A stretch of DNA of 64,000 nt from Auraticoccus monumenti (GTDB lineage: Bacteria; Actinomycetota; Actinomycetes; Propionibacteriales; Propionibacteriaceae). The number at the start of each line of letters is the position of its first letter. Position 1 is the first letter of the stretch. Where the stretch lies: positions 558,001-622,000 of the forward strand of contig NZ_LT629688.1 of the NCBI RefSeq assembly GCF_900101785.1, in the 5' to 3' direction. The notes under the pieces were generated by a model. It did no database searches, was not told where the DNA came from, and saw only the letters and a list, made by a program, of their open reading frames with translations. The position numbers and the translations under genes are program-made. This document shows, one piece after another, positions 18,621 to 25,958 of the stretch.

Positions 18621-19638
18621 AGCCGCCGAAGCCGCTGGCCGGCTCGCAGCCGCAGGAGCCGCCCAGCCGCAGGGTGGGGTGGAGGACACGGTGCACGGGC
18701 TCGCGCGGGCCGTCCTCGAGCTGGGCCCGCAGGGTCTGGAGGGCCGTCCGGGCCAGGGTGACGACGTCCTGGGCCACCGAGGTGAGCGCGGGCTGGGTGA
18801 ACCGGCCGGCCGTGGTCCCGTCGAAGGAGACCACGGAGATGTCCTCGGGGACCCGACGGCCCAGCTCGGTCAGCGCCCGCAGCGCGCCGATGCCCTGGGC
18901 GTCGCTGGTGGTGAAGATCCCGTCGACCTCGACGCCCTCGGCCAGCAGCGCCAGCATCGCGCGGTAGCCGCCCTCACGGGAGAAGGTCCCGCTCCGGGGC
19001 TCGGGGACGGGGCGTCCGGCGGCGGTCAGCGCCCGGCGCCAGCCCTCCTCACGCTGCTTGACGGCCTCGATGTGCGGCGGGCCGGAGAGGCACACCAGGT
19101 GCTGCCGGCCGTGTCCCAGCAGGTGGTTCACCGCGAGCTCGGCGGCGGCGGCGTTGTCGATCACCACGGTGGAGAAGGCGTCGGTGCCCGCCGGGGCGCG
19201 GTCCAGCAGCACCACCGGGATCCGGGCCCGGGTGATCAGCTCCAGGTCCGGGCGCCCGCCGGCCGAGATCAGCAGCAGCCCGTCCACCTGCCGGTCCAGG
19301 AAGGAGCGCAGGTAGCTGCGCTCGCGTTCCGGGTCGTTGTCGGTGGTGCCGATCATCAGCACCTGGTCGGCGGCGAACGCCTCGTCCTCCACGGCCTGGG
19401 CCAGCTCGGCGAAGTGCGGGTTCTCGTGGTCGGGCATCAGCATGGCGATGGAGTTCGTCCGGCTCTGGCTGAGCGCCCGCGCGATCCGGTTGGGCCGGTA
19501 GCCCAGCTCGTCGATGGCTCCCAGCACCCGGGCGCGGGCGTCCGCCGACACCGGTCGGGGCCCGTCGTTGAGGACGTAGCTCACCAGCGCGGGTGAGACC
19601 CCGGCCGCCCGCGCCACGTCGGCCCTGGTCACGGCCAC
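18619..19638 (-). CDS. LacI family transcriptional regulator of the nucleoside operon
   Basis: The 339-residue repressor has an N-terminal helix-turn-helix (TRADVARAAGVSPALVSYVLND, split by the turn) and hinge helix (RIARALSQSRT), followed by a periplasmic-binding-protein-like effector domain (SIAMLMPDHENPHFAEL to the C-terminus). It probably represses the operon it terminates, with a nucleoside, ribose or phosphorylated sugar as inducer. The GTG start at 19638 lies four bases from the kinase stop, which argues for co-transcription. Two matching dyads upstream of the first gene of the operon are likely binding sites. The C-terminus GSCGCEP is cysteine-rich, which is mildly unusual. Confidence 0.9.
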   Translation of the reverse strand: MAVTRADVARAAGVSPALVSYVLNDGPRPVSADARARVLGAIDELGYRPNRIARALSQSRTNSIAMLMPDHENPHFAELAQAVEDEAFAADQVLMIGTTDNDPERERSYLRSFLDRQVDGLLLISAGGRPDLELITRARIPVVLLDRAPAGTDAFSTVVIDNAAAAELAVNHLLGHGRQHLVCLSGPPHIEAVKQREEGWRRALTAAGRPVPEPRSGTFSREGGYRAMLALLAEGVEVDGIFTTSDAQGIGALRALTELGRRVPEDISVVSFDGTTAGRFTQPALTSVAQDVVTLARTALQTLRAQLEDGPREPVHRVLHPTLRLGGSCGCEPASGFGG

Positions 19639-19641
19639 GGC

Positions 19642-20547
19642 TCAGACCGGTCCTGCGGCGGCGTCGTCCATGGGCGCCATTCTGGCCCCCCGGTGCTGGA
19701 CGGCCGCGGACCCGGCCGCGACACCGGCCCGGCAGGCCGCCGCGAGGTCCCCGGTGCGGGTCATCTCCACCGTGGCCGCCCCGACGAACGCGTCGCCGGC
19801 GCCGCTGGTGTCGACCACTTCCACCTGCGGGGCGGGGACCTCCCCCTGTCCGGCGGCCGAGCCGTGCAGCGCACCGGCCCCGCCCAGGGTGATGATCACC
19901 GACCGGGTGTGCGGCACCAGCGCCCGGAGCAGCTCCTCCCCCGCCAGGGTGCGCCCGGTGAGCTCCTGGCCCAGCGCCGCGGCCTCCAGCTCGTTGACCA
20001 CCAGCGGGTCGCAGCGGGCCAGCACGTCGGCAGGCAGCGAGGTGTAGGGAGCCAGGTTGACCACCAGCCGGGCCCCGACCGCGACGGCGGCCTCGGAGGC
20101 GGCCACGATGCACGACGGGGACAGCTCGCCCTGGGTCAGCACCGTGTCCACGGCACCGACCCGGCCGGTGAGCTCACGGACCTGCCGGGGCGTCACCTCC
20201 CCGTTCGCGCCGGGCACCACCACGATGGCGTTCTCCCCGCTCGGCTCCACCATCACCACCGCCCGGCCCGAGGAGGTGCCCCGGAGGACGTCGACGGTGT
20301 CGGTGCGCACCCCGACCTCGTCGAGGGCGGCGGTGAGCAGCCGGCCCTCGTCGTCGTCGCCGACCGCACCCACCATCCAGCAGGTTCCGCCGGCCAGGGC
20401 CACCGCGGCGGCCTGGTTGGCGCCCTTGCCTCCCGGACGGGTGTCGGCGCCGGTGGCCAGCACCGTCTCACCGGGGGCGGGCAGCGTCGCGACCTCGATC
20501 TGGAGGTCGGCGTTGAGCGAGCCGACCACCACGACCGTCCCGCTCAC
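19642..20547 (-). CDS. PfkB family carbohydrate kinase (ribokinase-like)
   Basis: This 301-residue cytoplasmic kinase shows the N-terminal PfkB signature GGKGANQAAAVALAGG (about residues 38-53) and the C-terminal anion-hole/catalytic motif DTSGAGDAFVGA. Both are closest to ribokinase, which phosphorylates ribose to ribose-5-phosphate. GTG at 20547 overlaps the permease stop (GTGA) and is chosen over the much longer open frame. Next to a nucleoside hydrolase, a role in phosphorylating the ribose released from nucleosides is a reasonable inference. Direct nucleoside phosphorylation, as in some PfkB members, is the alternative. Confidence 0.88.
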   Translation of the reverse strand: MSGTVVVVGSLNADLQIEVATLPAPGETVLATGADTRPGGKGANQAAAVALAGGTCWMVGAVGDDDEGRLLTAALDEVGVRTDTVDVLRGTSSGRAVVMVEPSGENAIVVVPGANGEVTPRQVRELTGRVGAVDTVLTQGELSPSCIVAASEAAVAVGARLVVNLAPYTSLPADVLARCDPLVVNELEAAALGQELTGRTLAGEELLRALVPHTRSVIITLGGAGALHGSAAGQGEVPAPQVEVVDTSGAGDAFVGAATVEMTRTGDLAAACRAGVAAGSAAVQHRGARMAPMDDAAAGPV

Positions 20548-21461
20548 TTCTCCCCGCTCCGCGAGACCGACTGCGCGAAGTAGCGCTGCAGGAAGAACAG
20601 CAGCAGGGCCGGCACCACCGAGATCAGCAGGGCCCCGCCGAACATCTGCCCGAAGTTGAACTCGGTGTCGGTGTAGGTGCGGGCGATGGCCAGCGGCGCG
20701 ACCTGCTTGGCCTCGTCGCTGATCACCAGCAGCGGCCACAGGTAGGACGACCACTGGGCGAGGAAGATCAGCAGCGCGGAGTTGATCAGCGTGGTGACGC
20801 TGAGCGGCACGTACAGCCGCGTCATCACCCGGAAGTCCGAGGCGCCGTCGATCAGGGCGGCCTCGCGCAGGGAGGCGGGGATGCCGAGGAAGAACTGGCG
20901 CATGTTGAAGATGGCCAGGCCGTTGCCGATCCCGGGCAGGATCAGCCCCAGGTAGGTGTTGTTCAGGTTCCAGGCGGTGAAGACCTGCGCCAGCGGGATC
21001 GCGATCGCCTCGAAGGGGATCATGAACCCGACCACCAGCATGGCGAAGACGACCTCGCGGCCGCGGAACCGGAGCACGCTCAGCACGTAGGCCGCCGGGA
21101 CCGACAGCACCAGCCCGATCACCACCGAGCACAGCGCCACCCACAGCGAGTTCGCCATGCTGCGGCCGAAGCGGAGCTCGCCGAAGAGCGCGGCGTAGTT
21201 GTCCAGCGTCCAGGTGTCGGGGACCAGGGTGTTCCAGCCGAGCGGGCTGACGCTGGAGATGACCGAGGAACCGGGCCGGAAGGACCCCAGCAGCATCCAC
21301 ACCGTGGGGAGCATGAACGCCAGCGCGACCAGGACGGCCACGGCGGTGAGCAGCACCACCAGCAGGGCGCGTTGCAGCCGGGCAGCGCTGATCGGGGCGG
21401 GACGGCCGGTAGTCGGCGTCCCGGACGGGGTGCGTGCCGGGCGGACGGTGGTGGTGGACAT
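20544..21461 (-). CDS. Carbohydrate ABC transporter permease (MalG/UgpE type)
   Basis: The 305-residue membrane protein starts with a 30-residue Pro/Thr-rich tail (MSTTTVRPARTPSG) before the first membrane segment. It contains FNMRQFFLGIPASLREAALIDGASDF split over the EAA loop, and FLAQWSSYLWPLLVI near the end, as in MalG-type permeases. ATG at 21461 overlaps the stop of the upstream permease (ATGA). It is the second pore subunit of importer 2. Confidence 0.92.
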   Translation of the reverse strand: MSTTTVRPARTPSGTPTTGRPAPISAARLQRALLVVLLTAVAVLVALAFMLPTVWMLLGSFRPGSSVISSVSPLGWNTLVPDTWTLDNYAALFGELRFGRSMANSLWVALCSVVIGLVLSVPAAYVLSVLRFRGREVVFAMLVVGFMIPFEAIAIPLAQVFTAWNLNNTYLGLILPGIGNGLAIFNMRQFFLGIPASLREAALIDGASDFRVMTRLYVPLSVTTLINSALLIFLAQWSSYLWPLLVISDEAKQVAPLAIARTYTDTEFNFGQMFGGALLISVVPALLLFFLQRYFAQSVSRSGEK

Positions 21462-22375
21462 CAGTCGCGGTCCCTGAGCAGGCGGAACTGGACGGCCACG
21501 ATGATGAGCATGACGAGGGTCAGCACCACCGTGGACGTCGCCCCGAGGTTGGGCGAGGAGTAGGTGTAGGTGCGCCGGTAGGCGTCGAACATGAGCAGCG
21601 TCGTCGAGCTCTCCGGGCCGCCGTTGGTGAGCAGCTGCAGCGGCACGAACAGGACGAAGTTGGCCACGGTGTCGGCCACCAGCACGAACAGCAGCGGACG
21701 GCGCATCATCGGCAGCGTGATCGACCAGAACCGGTGCCAGGCACCGGCTCCGTCCAGCGAGGCCGCCTCGTAGAGGTCGTCGCTGATGTCGTTCAGCCCG
21801 GCGATCAGGAACAGCATCCAGTAGCCGATGCCCACCCAGGAGGCGACCACCATGATGCTGGTCAGCGCCTGGGTGGGTGAGGTGAAGAAGGGCTGCGGGC
21901 CGATGCCGACCGCGGAGAAGATGCCGTTGACCGGGCCGTCGGGACGCAGCGCAACACCCCAGGCGATGGAGGAGCCCACCAGCGGGATGGTGCAGGGGAT
22001 GAACACCGCGGTGCGCCACAGCCCCCGGCCGGGCAGCCGCTGGGTGAGCAGCAGGGCGACGAGCATGGCCAGGGCGATCTGCAGCGGGTTGAGCACCAGG
22101 TTGAACAGCAGGGTGCGGACCAGGGTGTCGCGGAACATCGGGTCGGAGAACAGGGTGACGTAGTTGGCCAGGCCGGAGAACTCCTCCGTTGCCAGCAGGC
22201 CCACCCCGTCGCGGGTGTAGAGGGTGGAGCGGACGGCGCCCAGGAAGGGGACGACCCGCAGCAGCAGGATGGCGAGCACGGCCGGGGTCAGGAAGACCAA
22301 GATCGTCCCGAGCCCCCGGCGCCGCCGGCGACCGCTGCGGGTCACCGGGGCGCCGGGCGCCGTCAGGGTGGTCAC
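21461..22375 (-). CDS. Carbohydrate ABC transporter permease (MalF/UgpA type)
   Basis: The 304-residue membrane protein has a short basic N-tail (SGRRRRRGLG), then FLTPAVLAILLLRVVPFLGA and about six membrane segments, with the EAA loop at DLYEAASLDGAGAWHRFW. It pairs with the following MalG-type permease. The GTG start at 22375 has only a weak ribosome site; no better in-frame start is visible. The gap of 52 bp from the binding-protein gene is typical of strongly expressed binding proteins. Confidence 0.9.
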   Translation of the reverse strand: MTTLTAPGAPVTRSGRRRRRGLGTILVFLTPAVLAILLLRVVPFLGAVRSTLYTRDGVGLLATEEFSGLANYVTLFSDPMFRDTLVRTLLFNLVLNPLQIALAMLVALLLTQRLPGRGLWRTAVFIPCTIPLVGSSIAWGVALRPDGPVNGIFSAVGIGPQPFFTSPTQALTSIMVVASWVGIGYWMLFLIAGLNDISDDLYEAASLDGAGAWHRFWSITLPMMRRPLLFVLVADTVANFVLFVPLQLLTNGGPESSTTLLMFDAYRRTYTYSSPNLGATSTVVLTLVMLIIVAVQFRLLRDRD

Positions 22376-22427
22376 GAGGTACCCGCGCCGGACCGGGCGG
22401 CAGGACCTGCCGGGTGGAGGACCGGGC

Positions 22428-23768
22428 TCACTGGTACTGCTGCCAGGCGTTCGTCAGCTCCTGCTGTGCCCCGTCGAGGGCCGACTGGGGGTCGGAGCCG
22501 TTGGCGATGTCGGAGAACGCGCGGCCGATGATCTCCTCGAACTCGATGTAGCCGACCGTGGAGACGCGGGGCACCGAGGTGTTGGCGGTCTCGAAGGCGA
22601 CGACCTCGGCCGCCTGCTGGCCACCCTCTGAGGAGGTGAAGATGTCGCTGGCCAGGTAGGACTCCAGCCCCTGCAGGTTGGCGGGCAGCTCGGCGTAGGC
22701 GCGGTGCTCGGCGTAGCCGCTCTCCCCCTCCAGGGCGAGCCACTGCAGGAAGATCGCGGCGGCCTCCTTGTTCTGCGAGAACGGGTTCATACCGACCGAC
22801 CAGGAGCCGTTGGGGGTGGCGGGCTCACCGCCCTCCCAGACCGGGTTGAGGGCCGCGCCCCAGTTCAGGTCGCTCTCGGCGAGCTTCCCGACCATCCAGT
22901 TGCCCTGGACCATGTAGGCGGTGTCGCCGGCCAGGAAGGTGGCGTCGGTCTGCTCGGCCGGGACGCCGCGGGGCACGATGCCCTCCTCGAACAGCGAGCC
23001 GTAGTAGGCCATCGACTCCACCCAGCCCTCGTTGGCCACATCGGGGGTCAGGTTGTCCTCGCCCGTGGCGCCGATGCCGCCGCCGGCCGAGACCGGGAGG
23101 GGCTCGAGCTGGTAGTAGCGGTTGGGCTGACCCAGCAGCAGGCCGTTGTCGGCGTCACCCTCGGCCTGGACCGTGGCGGCGTCCTCCTTCAGCTGCTGCC
23201 AGGTGGTCCGCGCGGCCGGGTCGGTCGACGGCGGCTCGACCCCGGCGGCGTCCAGCAGGTCCTTGTTGTAGAAGAGGAGCTGGGTGGAGTTGGACACCGG
23301 GAGGGACCAGAGCTTGTCCTGGTAGCTGCTCGCGGCGACGGTCGCCTCCTGCAAGGCGCTGGTGCCCTCGGAGAACTGCGGCGTCAGGTCCTCCAGGTAG
23401 CCGCGGGCGGCCAGGGCCGGCACGCGCGGCTGGTCGACCCAGAACAGGTCCGGGTCGCCGGTCTTGCTGGTGATCCGGGAGTCCAGCACGCTGTTGAGGT
23501 TGTCGAAGGGCACGAACTGGTAGTTGACGTCGATGGTGGGGTGGTCGGCCTCGAAGGCGGCCACCACGTCGGCCATGCCGTCGGCCTCGGGGTCGAGGAT
23601 GCCGACCACGTTGATCTCGGCGGTGGGGTCCTCGGCGGGGATGGTCCAGCTGGACTCACCGCCCTCCTCGGCCGGCCCGCCGTCGGTGCTGCCGCCGCCA
23701 CCGCAGGCGCTGAGGGTCAGGACCGCCGCCAGGGCGAGGCCGAGGCTGGTCGTCGTCGATCGCTTCAC
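22428..23768 (-). CDS. ABC transporter substrate-binding lipoprotein of the nucleoside operon
   Basis: The 446-residue lipoprotein has a Sec signal (SLGLALAAVLTLSAC) with the lipobox LSAC at about residues 19-22, followed by a glycine/serine linker. The mature part begins INVVGILDPEADGMADVV and contains FWVDQPRVPALAARGYLEDL, LLFYNKDLLDAAGV and VQGNWMVGKL, typical of family-1 sugar-binding proteins. It begins one base after the nucleoside-hydrolase stop, so the two are tightly coupled. The context suggests a nucleoside or ribosyl ligand, although the protein family is usually sugar-specific. Confidence 0.9.
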   Translation of the reverse strand: MKRSTTTSLGLALAAVLTLSACGGGGSTDGGPAEEGGESSWTIPAEDPTAEINVVGILDPEADGMADVVAAFEADHPTIDVNYQFVPFDNLNSVLDSRITSKTGDPDLFWVDQPRVPALAARGYLEDLTPQFSEGTSALQEATVAASSYQDKLWSLPVSNSTQLLFYNKDLLDAAGVEPPSTDPAARTTWQQLKEDAATVQAEGDADNGLLLGQPNRYYQLEPLPVSAGGGIGATGEDNLTPDVANEGWVESMAYYGSLFEEGIVPRGVPAEQTDATFLAGDTAYMVQGNWMVGKLAESDLNWGAALNPVWEGGEPATPNGSWSVGMNPFSQNKEAAAIFLQWLALEGESGYAEHRAYAELPANLQGLESYLASDIFTSSEGGQQAAEVVAFETANTSVPRVSTVGYIEFEEIIGRAFSDIANGSDPQSALDGAQQELTNAWQQYQ

Positions 23769-23769
23769 G

Positions 23770-24723
23770 TCACATCTCCATCATCGAGTCGAGGAAGAAC
23801 CGGTTGAACTGCTCGGCCTGCACGGTCTGGGCGACCAGGGCGTTGGCCGCGGGGGTGGGTCGGGAGGGGTCGGGCAGCCAGTCCCCACCCAGGTAGTCGG
23901 TGAGCATGGCGCCACGCAGCCGGTCACCGGTCTCGACCTGGACGTAGGCCTCGCGCCAGGTCAGCAGGTCGGGGTGGGTGACCGCGGCGACGGCGAGCGG
24001 GTCGTGCATGGCGCAGGACTCCCCCTCCTCGGGGTGCTGCTGCACGATGTGGTCGATCCAGGCGCTGGTGTACTTGCCGGCGAAGGAGACGAAGGGACGC
24101 TCGCTGGCCTCCATCTCCAGCGCCTGCTCCTTGGTGACGCGCACCTTGAGGGTGACGTCCAGCCCCACCCAGCGGGCCACGACGCCGGACCCCAGGACGA
24201 CCGCTGCCGCCTCGGGATCGCACCACACGTTGTACTCCCCGGGCATCAGCCGGGAGTGGGTGTGCTCGTTGAAGACCCCGCCCATGATGACCAGCGCCTT
24301 GAGGTTGCCGGCGAAGGACGGGTCCAGGCGCATGGCCAGGGCCACGTTGGTCAGCGGACCGACGGCCACCAGGGTCATCTCGCCGGGGTTCTGGCGCACC
24401 AGCTCCACCATGGCCATCGCCGCGGGTCCGGGGCGCGGCTCGCGCACCTCGACGTCGTCGGGGATCTCCCCCTGCCGGACCGGCGGACGCAGCAGCGGCA
24501 CCTGGGCGCCCCGGTGGACCGGGACGTCGGGGTGGCCGAGGCGGTTCAGCAGCTCCAGCGTGAGGGCGGTCGCCGTCGCCACGTCGGTGTTGCCGTTGAC
24601 CGTCGTGACCAGCTCGAGCTGGATCGCGGGGTCGGCCAGGGCCAGGGCCAGCGCGAATCCGTCGTCGATGTCGCTCCCGGGAGCACCCATCGCCAGATCC
24701 ACATCCAAGATCATTCGTTCCAC
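23770..24723 (-). CDS. Inosine-uridine-type nucleoside hydrolase
   Basis: The 317-residue cytoplasmic enzyme splits ribonucleosides to base and ribose. The calcium-binding N-terminus is present in an expanded form, LDVDLAMGAPGSDIDDGFAL, where classical members have DTDPGIDDA. Other family marks are TTVNGN, VAVGPLTNVALAM, IMGGVF and EYNVWCDPEAA. The six-residue-longer first loop suggests a subfamily with altered specificity. It is the first gene of the operon, with two LacI-type operators just upstream. The ATG at 24723 is used; a second ATG three codons in is nearly as good. Confidence 0.88.
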   Translation of the reverse strand: MERMILDVDLAMGAPGSDIDDGFALALALADPAIQLELVTTVNGNTDVATATALTLELLNRLGHPDVPVHRGAQVPLLRPPVRQGEIPDDVEVREPRPGPAAMAMVELVRQNPGEMTLVAVGPLTNVALAMRLDPSFAGNLKALVIMGGVFNEHTHSRLMPGEYNVWCDPEAAAVVLGSGVVARWVGLDVTLKVRVTKEQALEMEASERPFVSFAGKYTSAWIDHIVQQHPEEGESCAMHDPLAVAAVTHPDLLTWREAYVQVETGDRLRGAMLTDYLGGDWLPDPSRPTPAANALVAQTVQAEQFNRFFLDSMMEM

Positions 24724-24735
24724 GGTGGACGCTCC

Positions 24736-24774
24736 TCAACACGGGTTGACTGCGGTGGAGTTTACACGCGTTGA
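24736..24774 (-). promoter_or_regulatory. Two LacI-type operators before the nucleoside operon
   Basis: TCAACACGGGTTGA (24736-24749) has perfect TCAAC/GTTGA arms. TTTACACGCGTTGA (24761-24774) matches it at 11 of 14 positions. They are 25 bp apart on the same helical face within about one turn, immediately upstream of the nucleoside hydrolase. The LacI regulator encoded at the far end of the operon is the natural binder. Confidence 0.55.
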
Positions 24775-24980
24775 CCGGTGTGGCAAGCAGGTTAGAGCGT
24801 GATGTCTCGCGGTGGCTCAGGGACGCACGGGCGCCGTCCGGTGGCGCGGCACCCCGTTGCCGGTTCGGGAACCTGAGAGCCGCAGCGTCGATCCGTCAGG
24901 GGACCCGCGGTGGTTGGAGAGGGCAGGCGTACCTCCCGGCGGGCCCCTTTGCGGATCCCCACCCGAGGCGGTGACGCCGA

Positions 24981-25622
24981 GCAGAACCGGTCACTCAGCC
25001 CGACGGCACGCCCAGTACGGCCGGACCGTGCGGCTGGGTGACCGGTTGTGCACGGCACAGCGCTTCCGCAGTCCCGGCGGTGTCGACCCCGCGCCATCGG
25101 GCCGGGCGGTGTGGCTGCTTCACCGGACTGCGTGACCGTATAAAGGCCTCCCCTGACCGGGGACGCCGGGCAGAACCGGTCACTCAGCCCGATGGCGTGC
25201 CCTATGCGACCGGACCGTGCGGCTGAGTGACCGGTTGTGCACCGGCACAGCTTTTCCGCGGCCCCCGGCCGGGTCGATCCACCACCGGGCCTGCCGGACG
25301 ACCCCAGCCAACCCACCCGACCTCGCGGCCGTCCAGGAGCTTGCCCTGACCGTGACGCGAGCAGAACCGGTCGCTCAGCCCGACGGCGGGTCCGACAGGG
25401 CCGGACCGTGCGGCTGGGTGACCGGTTGTGCAACGCACAGTCCGTCCGTGCCGCCGGTCGGGCGTGCCCCGCACCATCGGGCGTGCCGACGACCCGGCTG
25501 CTCCACCCGACCTGATGACCGCAAGGGGGCCTCCCCTGACTGGGACGCCGAGCAGAACCGGTCACTCAGCCTGACGCTGCGGCCGATATGGCCGGACCGT
25601 GCGGCTGGGTGACCGGTTCTGC
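24981..25622. repeat. Array of four 71-bp palindromic elements with 190-bp period
   Basis: GCAGAACCGGTCACTCAGCC-type ends start at 24981, 25170, 25361 and 25552. The inverted GGCTGGGTGACCGGTT(G/C)TGC ends stop at 25051, 25240, 25431 and 25622, so every element is exactly 71 bp with arms of about 20 bp. The spacers of 118-120 bp are themselves related (CGGCACAG at the start, CCTCCCCTGAC and GGGACGCCG at the end), giving a true 190-bp tandem unit. No frame within it looks coding. The flanks 24775-24980 and 25623-25958 show no gene; a 12-bp palindrome GGGCTGCAGCCC lies at 25882. Confidence 0.9.
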
Positions 25623-25958
25623 CCGACCGAGCCAGCAGGGCTGCATGAGTAGTGCTGGAACCACACCGGACGCCATGCCGCCCTCCGACTGCGAAGCCGG
25701 TGAAGGTCAGAGCTGCTTCGGGGACAGCCCCAGCGGTGGGCCTTTGCTGGCCCACGTGTCCTGGTGGCCTGTTCCCGCCAGCGGGCTCACGCACGGCAGG
25801 CCCGCCTCGTAGGCACCTCCCACCGGGCGCACGGGTCCCCCGAGGGGCACCGCCGGCCACCACTGCTGTGCGCGACTCGCCGGGCTGCAGCCCGCGGCGC
25901 GTCGAGCAGGCGGCCGGGCACCTGCTCCCCGACGACCACTCGTTGGAGAAGCGAATCG

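Noticed and set aside
24981-25622. CRISPR array
   Set aside because: Repeats are 71 bp and spacers about 119 bp and mutually similar, unlike CRISPR unit sizes; no cas gene is nearby.
24981-25622. Integron attC sites
   Set aside because: The ends lack GTTRRRY/RYYYAAC core boxes and the intervals carry no cassette genes.
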